From assembly GCA_902593285.1 (NCBI GenBank), contig CACJHW010000004.1, forward strand, positions 1 to 64,000: a DNA stretch of 64,000 bases, read 5' to 3'. How positions within the stretch are numbered: the stretch's first letter is position 1; the number at the start of each line of letters is the position of its first letter. Both the position numbers and the translations under genes were made by a program. The DNA is from an uncultured Pelagibacteraceae bacterium. Lineage in GTDB: Bacteria > Pseudomonadota > Alphaproteobacteria > Pelagibacterales > Pelagibacteraceae. The notes beneath the pieces were generated by a model. That model had not been told where the DNA came from, made no database searches, and saw only the letters and a program-made list of their open reading frames with translations. Below are positions 18,025-25,664 of the stretch, piece after piece.

Positions 18025-18870
18025 ATGATTTTAATTGATGGAAAAAAAGCAGCCGCAGAATTAAGAGCAGAGTTAAAGGAAGAAGTTGCAGAGTTAAAAT
18101 CAAAACATAATAAAGTACCAGGTCTAACGGTAATACTGATTGGCGATTTAACACCTAGTCAAATTTATGTAAGAAATAAAGAGAAGTCAGCAAATGAAGT
18201 AGGATTAAAATCTGAAGTAATTAAATATCCAGACTCAGTTGAAGAAAAGACTGTTCTAGAAAAAATTCAAGAACTAAACAGTGATGAAACTGTTTCAGGA
18301 ATTTTAGTTCAACTTCCTTTACCTAAGCATATTGATAAGCAGAAGGTTATAGAAGCTATTGATCCCTCAAAAGATGTAGATGGATTTCATCCAATGAATG
18401 TAGGCAATCTTTCATCTGGTTATGAAAGTTCGATACCTTGTACTCCGCTTGGATGTTATTTGTTGATAAAAAAAATTGAACCTAATTTAAGTGGTAAAAA
18501 AGCTGTGGTTGTGGGTAGATCAAATTTAAATGGTAAACCAATGACACAACTTCTATTAAAAGAAAATTGCACCGTAACTATAACTCATTCAAAAACTAAA
18601 GATTTAAAAGCTGAATGTTTAGAGGCAGATATAATTGTTGCTGCTGTAGGTATACCCGAACTTGTTAGAGGAGATTGGGTTAAGAAAGATGCTATTGTTA
18701 TTGATGTTGGTATAAATAAAACTGATAACGGTATAGTTGGTGATGTTCATTTTGATGAAGTTTCAAAAAATGCAAAAGCACTTACACCAGTTCCAGGCGG
18801 TGTAGGTCCAATGACCATTGCTTGTTTGCTTAAAAATACGATCGACTGTTTCAAAAGATCGCAAATTTAA
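18025..18870 (+). CDS. folD: Methylenetetrahydrofolate dehydrogenase / methenyl-THF cyclohydrolase
   Basis: 281 residues. YVRNKEKSANEVG carries the catalytic Tyr/Lys pair, then QLPLPKHI, DVDGFHPMNVG, a NADP-binding GRSNLNGKP and the C-terminal TPVPGGVGPMT signature. It interconverts methylene-, methenyl- and 10-formyl-THF, feeding PurH and other C1 steps. The usual GRS-IVGKP motif reads NLNGKP, a mild change. It ends the plus-strand hemC-folD run. Confidence 0.97.
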   Translation: MILIDGKKAAAELRAELKEEVAELKSKHNKVPGLTVILIGDLTPSQIYVRNKEKSANEVGLKSEVIKYPDSVEEKTVLEKIQELNSDETVSGILVQLPLPKHIDKQKVIEAIDPSKDVDGFHPMNVGNLSSGYESSIPCTPLGCYLLIKKIEPNLSGKKAVVVGRSNLNGKPMTQLLLKENCTVTITHSKTKDLKAECLEADIIVAAVGIPELVRGDWVKKDAIVIDVGINKTDNGIVGDVHFDEVSKNAKALTPVPGGVGPMTIACLLKNTIDCFKRSQI

Positions 18871-18908
18871 TAATTAAACCATAAGCTGTAATCTGTTAAT
18901 TTATTAGG

Positions 18909-19112
18909 ATGAAAAAACCTAAACGACCATACAGATTTGGTATTATTTTTTTGCTTCTTACAGTTCCACCTATTGGGGCAACTCAGCTAGGTTGGTATTT
19001 GCATGACAAGCAAACTGGTTTTGATTATGGTATGATTGTAGGCACTGTATCAGTAATATACGCTGCATATTTAATGTATGAAAAAAACTGGCGTGAAGAA
19101 GATGAAGATTAA
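18909..19112 (+). CDS. Small two-helix membrane protein, unknown
   Basis: 67 residues. A basic N-terminus (KKPKRPYRFG) is followed by two hydrophobic segments (about 10-29 and 40-57) and an acidic tail (EEDED). I do not recognise a family. It lies 3 bases upstream of the SHOCT-type small protein and probably shares its transcript. Confidence 0.7.
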   Translation: MKKPKRPYRFGIIFLLLTVPPIGATQLGWYLHDKQTGFDYGMIVGTVSVIYAAYLMYEKNWREEDED

Positions 19113-19115
19113 ATT

Positions 19116-19391
19116 ATGGAAAAAATAATTTTTTTTGGATTGGTTATTCCCATTATGGCTTATGTTTTATACTTAGGTGGAATGGCAATTATGAATGGTT
19201 TTAAGTCTAAGGAAGCTAATAGAGCTGAGAAAGAGGAAGCTGAAAGTGAGGGTAGGGAGATAAGCGAAACTTCTGATGAACAAAGTAGCAATTTAAGTGA
19301 TGAACTTACTAAATTGAATGATTTAAAAGAAAAAGGAATTATTTCTCAAGAGGAATTTGAAAAGGCGAAAAATAAACTATTAAATAATTAA
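19116..19391 (+). CDS. Small membrane protein with C-terminal SHOCT domain
   Basis: 91 residues: one membrane helix (about 4-26), a charged, glutamate-rich linker, and a C-terminal SHOCT-type motif (LTKLNDLKEKGIISQEEFEKAK, residues about 64-86, written here from two adjoining pieces). SHOCT domains are short oligomerisation modules of unknown specific role. It is located 11 bases before the dehalogenase-like gene. Confidence 0.8.
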   Translation: MEKIIFFGLVIPIMAYVLYLGGMAIMNGFKSKEANRAEKEEAESEGREISETSDEQSSNLSDELTKLNDLKEKGIISQEEFEKAKNKLLNN

Positions 19392-19402
19392 ATAGTTTAA
19401 TC

Positions 19403-20290
19403 ATGTTTAATGGTTTTAAAAAAAAATTTATTAAAGTAAGCAAGGGTAAAATTTTTTGTAGATTTAAAGGTAACGGTCCCCCCCTATTATTACTTCATGG
19501 ATATCCCCAAACACATGTGATGTGGCACAAGACTGCCCCTGAGCTTAGTAAATATTTCACTGTAATAGTTGCTGACCTTAGAGGATATGGAGATAGTTTA
19601 GTTTTACCTGGTGGTACTAATCATAAAAATTATTCTAAAAGAGAAATGGCTAAAGATATGGTTCAATTGATGAGTAAATTAAATTTTAAAAAATTTTTTG
19701 TTGCTGGACATGATAGAGGTGGGAGAGTTGCACATAGAATGGCAAGAGATTATAGAAATAAGATTATGGCTTTAAGTGTATTAGATATTTGTCCAACTCT
19801 AGATATGTACGAGCATACTGATATGAAATTTGCAAAAGGATATTTTCACTGGTTTTACTTAATACAGCCAGCACCTTTACCAGAGAAAATGATAATGGCA
19901 GATCCTAAAAGATGGTTAAAAAGTCGTTTTAATAGGTCATCAAAGCGTGCGATTGGAAAAGTTGAAGATGAATATTTTAGAGCCTTTAAACAAAAAAAAA
20001 GAATTCATGCAACTTGTGAGGATTATAGGGCTGCGGCTACTATAGATTTAGAGCATGACAAAAAAGATAGAAAAAAAAAATTAAACATTCCTATACAAGT
20101 TTTGTGGGGTAAAAAGGGAGTTGTTGGAACGCAATTTAAATCAGTTAAAATTTGGCAAAAATACACAAACAAAAAAGTTTATGGAGCAGAAATTAATTCA
20201 GATCATTTTATTCCAGAGGAGAGTCCTAAACAAACGATTAATCACTTAAAAAAATTTTTTTTAAAAAATGTTAAAAATAATTCCAAATAA
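19403..20290 (+). CDS. Alpha/beta hydrolase of the haloacetate (fluoroacetate) dehalogenase type
   Basis: 295 residues. HGYPQ oxyanion region (32-36), nucleophile motif GHDRGGR with Asp104, Arg105 and Arg108, acid Asp128 (VLDICPT), His149-Trp150 followed by QPAPLPE, Tyr208 in CEDYRA and base His268. As I recall, Asp104/Arg105/Arg108/Asp128/His149/Trp150 are also the residue numbers in the Burkholderia fluoroacetate dehalogenase, and His, Trp and Tyr form its fluoride pocket. Family members hydrolyse haloacetates to glycolate. It overlaps a TauD-type dioxygenase gene by 23 bases. Whether the natural substrate is fluoro- or another haloacid is not shown. Confidence 0.88.
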   Translation: MFNGFKKKFIKVSKGKIFCRFKGNGPPLLLLHGYPQTHVMWHKTAPELSKYFTVIVADLRGYGDSLVLPGGTNHKNYSKREMAKDMVQLMSKLNFKKFFVAGHDRGGRVAHRMARDYRNKIMALSVLDICPTLDMYEHTDMKFAKGYFHWFYLIQPAPLPEKMIMADPKRWLKSRFNRSSKRAIGKVEDEYFRAFKQKKRIHATCEDYRAAATIDLEHDKKDRKKKLNIPIQVLWGKKGVVGTQFKSVKIWQKYTNKKVYGAEINSDHFIPEESPKQTINHLKKFFLKNVKNNSK

Positions 20291-21059
20291 AAAAAATATT
20301 GGAGCTGAAATAATTGTAAATTTAAAAGATATTACGAATAAAGATATTTTAAAAATTAAGAAAGCACTGAATAAATATGGAATGTTGTATTTTAAACAAC
20401 AAGAATTAACTTCTAAATTTTATATTCAGTTTGCGAAATATTTTGGAAAATTAGCCAACTATCCAAGACTAAAAGGTTTAAATAAAAAATTTCCTCAAAT
20501 TACAGTAGTGCAAAGAAAATCAACAGATAAAGGACCAAGTTTTGGTGAACAATTTCATACAGACTCGATTTATACAAAAAAACCACCAAGATTTACAATG
20601 TTGCTTTCTAAACTTGTGCCAAAAAAAGGAAAAGCTAATACAGAATTTTGTTCTCAATATCTTGCTTATAAAGAATTACCAAGTCCAATAAAAAGAAAAT
20701 TTAAAAATATTAAAGGTAATTATTCCTCTGAGGGTCCAATCTCGGTTACAACAAAAGAAAGAGTAAAAGAAAAAGGAAAAAATATTAAAGAACTTAAATC
20801 TTCACATAAAATAATTAGGAAAATCAGCACAAATTATTCTATTTATTGCAGTCCAGGACATTTTGTTGGTTTTAGCTCAAAGATAAAAAATCAAGAAAAG
20901 TTAAAAAAATTTTTATTTAACCATCAAATTAAGAAGAAGTTTCAATTTTCATTGTCTTGGGAAAAAAATCAATTGGCTATATGGGATAATAGATCTATGC
21001 TTCATCAAGCAACACCTTTCAAAGGAAATAGAATAATGCATAGAATAACAATTAAATAA
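20268..21059 (+). CDS. TauD/TfdA family Fe(II)/2-oxoglutarate dioxygenase
   Basis: 263 residues. HTD at 97-99 supplies the first His and Asp iron ligands, His246 in the DNRSMLHQAT segment the distal ligand, and Arg255 or Arg259 near the C-terminus would bind 2-oxoglutarate. The fold order matches TauD, TfdA and related enzymes that oxidise small organic sulfonates, chlorophenoxy acids or carnitine precursors. The substrate is not clear. Coding overlap of 23 bases with the dehalogenase-type gene indicates coupled expression, and a permease follows 3 bases later. Confidence 0.85.
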   Translation: MLKIIPNKKNIGAEIIVNLKDITNKDILKIKKALNKYGMLYFKQQELTSKFYIQFAKYFGKLANYPRLKGLNKKFPQITVVQRKSTDKGPSFGEQFHTDSIYTKKPPRFTMLLSKLVPKKGKANTEFCSQYLAYKELPSPIKRKFKNIKGNYSSEGPISVTTKERVKEKGKNIKELKSSHKIIRKISTNYSIYCSPGHFVGFSSKIKNQEKLKKFLFNHQIKKKFQFSLSWEKNQLAIWDNRSMLHQATPFKGNRIMHRITIK

Positions 21060-21062
21060 TTT

Positions 21063-21989
21063 ATGTTCACAATTTTTTTAGGACTTACTCCATTTATATT
21101 TATTACTTTTTTAGGGTTTGTTTTTGGTAAGTTGAAGGTCTTAGACCTTAGTCATGCTAAAATTTTAAATCTTTTCTTGTTCTATATTGCAGTTCCAGCA
21201 TTGATAATTAAGCTAATAGCACAAAATGAAATTGGACAAGTAGATTTCAAACAAATTTTCTCTTATTTAATTATGCAATCGATATGTGGAATTATTGCCT
21301 ACTTAATTACTTCAAAATATTTTAAAAGATCAATCCCAGAGTCAATTATTTGGGCTTTAACAGTTGCTTTATCAAACCACGTGACTTTGCTTTTGCCAAT
21401 AACGGAAATTTATTTTCAAAAAAATGTAATTACACAAGTTGCAAGCATCATATTAATGGATGGGATAATTTTATTATCTATAATTACTTTTTTTCTTGAA
21501 CTATCTACAAAACAAAATGTAAATTTATTTAATTTTATTAAAAATTTATTTTTAAACCCATTTATTCTTTCAATAATTATAGGTCTATTATTTTTATTAT
21601 TAAATTTTAATATTGATCAAACACCGATTGAATATACTCTGTCTAAACTTGCAGCATGTGTTTCACCGGTTGGATTGTTTGCAATTGGTATAATTCTTTC
21701 GTTTTATACTAAAAATGTAATTAATAAATTATCTGTTTCTATTTCAGTTTTAAAATTAGTCATTTCCCCGATAATTTTATTGTTAATTGGATTAGTGATT
21801 TTTAATGCAGGATTGCCAGCTGAAATACCAGGTGCTTTTTTTGTGAGTGTTGCGCCTTGCGGAGTTACCTCTATAGTTTTATGTGCTGCTTATAATGTAA
21901 GTCCTGAAAATATAATAAAAGCAATTTTTCTCTCTACTATTGCTTCTATTGGAACTATATTTTTTGCGATTAAGTATTTAACTCTTTAA
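21063..21989 (+). CDS. AEC (auxin efflux carrier) family transporter
   Basis: 308 residues, about ten membrane segments in two five-helix halves. PFIFITFLGFVFGKLKVL at the start, SNHVTLLLPI near 100 and the C-terminal PAEIPGAFFVSVAPCGV with later APCG are typical. AEC carriers move organic acids such as malate, malonate or aromatic acids. Placed directly after the dehalogenase- and dioxygenase-type genes, it could move their substrate or product (inferred). Its 3' end overlaps the convergent MBL-fold gene by 12 bases. Confidence 0.87.
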   Translation: MFTIFLGLTPFIFITFLGFVFGKLKVLDLSHAKILNLFLFYIAVPALIIKLIAQNEIGQVDFKQIFSYLIMQSICGIIAYLITSKYFKRSIPESIIWALTVALSNHVTLLLPITEIYFQKNVITQVASIILMDGIILLSIITFFLELSTKQNVNLFNFIKNLFLNPFILSIIIGLLFLLLNFNIDQTPIEYTLSKLAACVSPVGLFAIGIILSFYTKNVINKLSVSISVLKLVISPIILLLIGLVIFNAGLPAEIPGAFFVSVAPCGVTSIVLCAAYNVSPENIIKAIFLSTIASIGTIFFAIKYLTL

Positions 21990-22967
21990 CAATTTATCTA
22001 GAAGACTAACTTCTCCAATTTTAAAAATAATTGCATCTTCTTTGTTGAAACCATATTTTTCAGCACTATCTTTAAATCTAATTGGGGGTTCCATAATCGG
22101 CTCTAATGACAAAACAAATGTTCCCCAATGCATTCCTAATACTTTTTTACTTTTTAGGTCTTGTGCAACATTCAGGGCTTCCTCTGGTGTAGTATGATAA
22201 ATAGTTTTATCAAACATTGGTTTGAAATTATAAGCCCCAATATTAATCATTGTCAGATCTATAGGACCATATTTTTCTCCTAGTTCTTTATAGATTTCCC
22301 CATAACCTGTGTCACACGCAAATAAAATTTTTTTATTTTTATATTCTATAAGAAAATTACCCCACAAAGTTTTATTTGTGTCTGTTAAACTTCTCTTTGA
22401 CCAATGAACTGCAGGAAGTAAAGAAATTTTCAAATTCTCATTAATAATTATTTGATCATACCAATCCATTTCATTTACATCTTTATATCCTTTAAAATAT
22501 TTACCAAGATTTAGTGGAGTTAATACTTTTGCACTCTTAAAAGGGAAATTTCTAATTGTTGACATGTCCTGATGATCGTAATGATTATGAGTGAGTAAAA
22601 ATATATCTGTTTGAGGTATCTCGTTTAATTTTATTGCAGGATTAGTAAATCTTTTTGGACCAAAGATTAGTGGTCCAGCATTCTTTGAAAATACAGGATC
22701 TGTTATAATTGTAGTTCCACCTAATTTTATTAGGTATGTCGCGTGACCTATCCATGCAATATAATCATTATCTTTATATTTTTCTAAATTAGCTAATACT
22801 TTTTCTTTTTCAATCACATGTTCTTTTGGATAAGATAAATTAACTCTTTTTCTTAATTTACTGAAAGTTCTATAAGAAAATTTTCCTGACCTAGATATTA
22901 TAACTGGAGATCCTTTTGGGTTCCTGAAAGTGCCATCAGGCAAATGATGATAAGGTCTTTCTTTCAT
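21978..22967 (-). CDS. MBL-fold metallohydrolase, NAPE-PLD/UlaG-like
   Basis: 329 residues. The N-terminal HHLPDGTFRNPKG resembles the NAPE-PLD-like group. The metallo-beta-lactamase core has WIGHATYLIKLGG, TDPVFS, the zinc motif THNHYDHQD, FACDTGY and HWGTF near the C-terminus. Relatives hydrolyse N-acylethanolamine phospholipids or L-ascorbate 6-phosphate lactone; the real substrate is unknown. It is one base downstream of the PQQ-type dehydrogenase gene and the last gene of this minus-strand run. Confidence 0.87.
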   Translation of the reverse strand: MKERPYHHLPDGTFRNPKGSPVIISRSGKFSYRTFSKLRKRVNLSYPKEHVIEKEKVLANLEKYKDNDYIAWIGHATYLIKLGGTTIITDPVFSKNAGPLIFGPKRFTNPAIKLNEIPQTDIFLLTHNHYDHQDMSTIRNFPFKSAKVLTPLNLGKYFKGYKDVNEMDWYDQIIINENLKISLLPAVHWSKRSLTDTNKTLWGNFLIEYKNKKILFACDTGYGEIYKELGEKYGPIDLTMINIGAYNFKPMFDKTIYHTTPEEALNVAQDLKSKKVLGMHWGTFVLSLEPIMEPPIRFKDSAEKYGFNKEDAIIFKIGEVSLLDKLLKS

Positions 22968-22968
22968 A

Positions 22969-24036
22969 TTATTTATTTTTCTCCATCAACCATAAGCTAT
23001 TTCCCGCAAGAAAATATATTTTTCCATTAACTGGGTGAACTTGTATATCTCTTATTCTCCCAATTTTATCTTTGAAAATAATTGTTTCTTCAATCTTAGA
23101 TGAATTTTGAAAGTTTAATTTTCTCATTGATTTATCTTTTAAAGAAGTAATAAGCGCTTCTCCATTCCACTCATTAAATTCATTTCCCTTATAAATAGTT
23201 ATAGCACTTGCTGCTATTGAAGGTACCCAGTATTGGATTGCTTTGGTAAATCCAGGTTTCCATTTAGGTCCAATCTTTGACCCTGAATAATTTGTTCCAC
23301 CCCAACCTAAAATTTTCCAACCATAATTCTCTCCCTTTTTTACTTCACCAAACCAATCACCACCTTTTGCACCATGGTTGCTTGCATAAATTTTTCCATC
23401 AAAAGAGGAATAGGTTAGACCTTGAGGATTACGAACACCAATTTGATAAATTTCTGGTAACCAGTCTGATTTACCTTCAAACTTAGGGTTATCCTTTGGA
23501 ATACTACCATCTAAATAAATTCTGATAATACTTCCAGGATGTTTTGTTGGATCTTGAGCAATCATACCTCCACCTCTTTCTCCAGCAGATGCAAAAAGAT
23601 AACTATCTTTTATAGCTAGTCTGGAACCGAAATGATAACCGGATTCTATTGGTGGTTCAGCTTGAAATATATTTTTAAAATCTAAATTTTTTTTATTTAA
23701 TTTGGCTTTTGCAATCGAGGTGCTTGTTTTCCAATTTCCTCTATTTTCTGAATAAGATATCCATAAGTAATCATTTTGATAAATAATATCTAATAAACCT
23801 CCTTGTCCGTGTACAAAATAATTTAAGTTATGTTTAACTTCGTAGGCTTCTTTAGAAGTAATATTTACTATTTTTATCTTTCCGGTTTTTTCAGTGATAA
23901 TTAATTCTTCATCATTAATAAAAGATAATCCCCAAGGTTCATTTAATGATACTAATTGTATAAAATTATAATTTTTAGAGTATGAAAGTGAAACTTTAGT
24001 AAAAAAAATTATTATAATTAAAAGAATAAACCTCAT
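22969..24036 (-). CDS. PQQ-dependent sugar dehydrogenase, six-bladed propeller
   Basis: 355 residues with a Sec signal peptide (hydrophobic about 3-17, cleavage near SLSYS). Motifs of the soluble aldose dehydrogenase family: LNEPWGLSFI, HGQGGLLDI, YHFGSRLAI with the putative catalytic His, SAGERGGG, RNPQGLTYS, NHGAKGGDWFGE and NYGWKILGWG. It would oxidise aldoses in the periplasm using PQQ and pass electrons to the respiratory chain. No PQQ synthesis genes are visible here. Located 3 bases from the adenylating-enzyme gene. Confidence 0.88.
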   Translation of the reverse strand: MRFILLIIIIFFTKVSLSYSKNYNFIQLVSLNEPWGLSFINDEELIITEKTGKIKIVNITSKEAYEVKHNLNYFVHGQGGLLDIIYQNDYLWISYSENRGNWKTSTSIAKAKLNKKNLDFKNIFQAEPPIESGYHFGSRLAIKDSYLFASAGERGGGMIAQDPTKHPGSIIRIYLDGSIPKDNPKFEGKSDWLPEIYQIGVRNPQGLTYSSFDGKIYASNHGAKGGDWFGEVKKGENYGWKILGWGGTNYSGSKIGPKWKPGFTKAIQYWVPSIAASAITIYKGNEFNEWNGEALITSLKDKSMRKLNFQNSSKIEETIIFKDKIGRIRDIQVHPVNGKIYFLAGNSLWLMEKNK

Positions 24037-24039
24037 AAA

Positions 24040-24750
24040 TTATATTAATCTACCTTGAATATAAAATTCATTAGTTTCATTTTTTTTTACTCGATCTCTT
24101 GTATCAAACCAATTATTTCCAAAAACACTTATATCTCCTTTTACATGTAGTATGCCTTTTTCAATTTTTGTATCACAGTAAACATCATCTCCCATTAAAG
24201 TTCCTTCTAGCGCTCTCTTTTTATAATCTTTAACTGCATCTATATCTTTAAAAACAGTGTTAATTGCACAAGGCCCAATTTCAGTCATGCCCCAATTAAC
24301 CATAAATTGACAACCTTTTTCGACAAATTTTGTTATTAATTCCCAATCCACCGGTTCACTACCACAGGTAATCCATATACCTTTTAAATTTAAATCTTGA
24401 AATGATTTAGTTAACATTATAGCTCTACCGTGTTTTGGTGTAATGTGACTGTGAGTAAAGTTTTTAATTTTTTTACAAAAATTATAAGCATTAAAATTTT
24501 CAATTTCTATGTGTGCTCCTACCTCATAGCCTGGTAATGTTTGTGCCAAAAGTCCACCAGCATGTTCTAATTTACAAACTGTATAAATTTTACTTTTAGG
24601 TGAAATTTTTTGACATTCACGTGCAATCTTATTTGCGTGTTTAAGCTTATTAGGAGTTTGATAAATCTTTTTTTGTGGACCTGTGGTACCACTTGATTTT
24701 AGTTCAATTCCTTTTTTTAAAATGAGAGCCAAATTGTTTTTCTGTTCCAT
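24040..24750 (-). CDS. Minimal AMP-binding (ANL superfamily) enzyme, two-end truncated
   Basis: 236 residues, less than half of a normal acyl-CoA synthetase. It begins almost at the ATP P-loop (SSGTTGPQKK, 19-28), has a WGMTEIGP adenylate-site motif and DTRDRV, the ATP-ribose Asp, and stops right after YIQGR, the hinge motif before the mobile C-terminal domain. The usual 100-150 N-terminal residues and the C-terminal thioesterification domain are absent. ATG 24750 is preferred over TTG 24768. It overlaps the DUF6356 gene by 47 bases and abuts the next gene, so it is not an obvious frameshift remnant. It may adenylate a carboxylate or act with a partner. Confidence 0.75.
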   Translation of the reverse strand: MEQKNNLALILKKGIELKSSGTTGPQKKIYQTPNKLKHANKIARECQKISPKSKIYTVCKLEHAGGLLAQTLPGYEVGAHIEIENFNAYNFCKKIKNFTHSHITPKHGRAIMLTKSFQDLNLKGIWITCGSEPVDWELITKFVEKGCQFMVNWGMTEIGPCAINTVFKDIDAVKDYKKRALEGTLMGDDVYCDTKIEKGILHVKGDISVFGNNWFDTRDRVKKNETNEFYIQGRLI

Positions 24751-24925
24751 CAACAATTTTTTTTGCAAGTTTGTAAGGTGTAAAAGTAAAAATCCATGGT
24801 AAGATACTGTGTATCATACCTGTGATTAAAATTAGAAGTGCCAAGAAGTTAAAATAGCTTGCATACAAAAAATGTTTTAACCAAGAAGATTTGATTTTTG
24901 TAAGATGTTTTAAGTCCCAATCCAT
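24704..24925 (-). CDS. DUF6356 small membrane protein
   Basis: 73 residues from ATG 24925. DLKHLTKIKSSWLKHFLYA followed by a hydrophobic segment (about 22-44) with GMIHSILPW and a C-terminal FTPYKLAKKIVDG, a pattern I recognise as DUF6356, a family of unknown function. It lies one base after the SDR gene and overlaps the AMP-binding gene by 47 bases. Confidence 0.75.
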   Translation of the reverse strand: MDWDLKHLTKIKSSWLKHFLYASYFNFLALLILITGMIHSILPWIFTFTPYKLAKKIVDGTEKQFGSHFKKRN

Positions 24926-24926
24926 T

Positions 24927-25637
24927 TTAAGAAAGTTTAGATCTACCACCATCAACAGCAATTATTTGGCCTGTAACCCAAGAACTATCTTCTGTTAGTA
25001 AGAATTTAGCTAGAGCGGCAGAGTCTTTACCTTCGCCTAATCTTTTAAGGGGGTGTGCTTTTGCAATACCTTCGGCTATAGCAGTATTTTTTAACATTGG
25101 TTCTGCTATTTTAGATTTTGTTAAACTTGGTGCCACACAATTTACTCTTATGTTCGGAGCAAATTCTGCTGCAAGAGAAACCGTCAATCCTTCAACAGCA
25201 GCTTTTGCTGAGGCTATGATTGCATGGTTAGTAAAACCTCTTTGAGCAGCAACGGTTGAAAATAATACTATCGAACCTTTATTTTTTTTTAAACTTTCTT
25301 GAAATCCTTTAATAGCTTCTACAGCAGAATAAAGATTAAGTTTCATGCATTTTTGAAAGTCTTGTTCATTCACCATTCTTAATGGTTTTAAATCAATTGA
25401 ACCCACGCAATAAGCTAGGCCTTTAATTTCAGAAATATCTGATTTAACTTTTTCTATAAACCCATCCTCCAAAACATCCGCAACGGTATGTGAGCATCCA
25501 AGTTTTTCAGAGATAGAACTAAGTTCACTTTCATTTCTTCCAACTAAATGAATATTGTTTCCAGAGTTTTTTAATTGTTCCGCTAAACTTGATCCAATAG
25601 AACCTGTCGCACCAAAAATTACATATTTTTCTGACAT
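24927..25637 (-). CDS. SDR-family protein lacking the catalytic Tyr
   Basis: 236 residues of Rossmann fold with the NAD(P) loop GATGSIGSSLAE (9-20), GRNE (33-36), the NL(Y) helix near 101 and a catalytic-type Ser127. The usual YxxxK motif reads IASAK (141-145): Lys145 is there but the Tyr is Ile. The rest, including RVNCVAPSL and GQIIAVDGG, is standard. It may be a degenerate or non-classical SDR. SDR proteins of this kind sit next to photolyase genes; here it is divergent from one with a 27-base gap, which suggests shared regulation. Confidence 0.85.
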   Translation of the reverse strand: MSEKYVIFGATGSIGSSLAEQLKNSGNNIHLVGRNESELSSISEKLGCSHTVADVLEDGFIEKVKSDISEIKGLAYCVGSIDLKPLRMVNEQDFQKCMKLNLYSAVEAIKGFQESLKKNKGSIVLFSTVAAQRGFTNHAIIASAKAAVEGLTVSLAAEFAPNIRVNCVAPSLTKSKIAEPMLKNTAIAEGIAKAHPLKRLGEGKDSAALAKFLLTEDSSWVTGQIIAVDGGRSKLS

Positions 25638-25664
25638 AAAAAATTTTATTAGTTATATTTAATT

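Noticed and set aside
19403-20290. Epoxide hydrolase as the name for the dehalogenase-type protein
   Set aside because: Related by fold, but the His149-Trp150 halide pocket and DRxxR nucleophile motif fit haloacetate dehalogenase better, and the lid tyrosines typical of epoxide hydrolases were not identified.
24040-24750. Frameshift or pseudogene explanation for the short AMP-binding gene
   Set aside because: The 3' neighbour starts 3 bases later and the 5' neighbour overlaps it, so no room exists for missing domains; motifs are intact.
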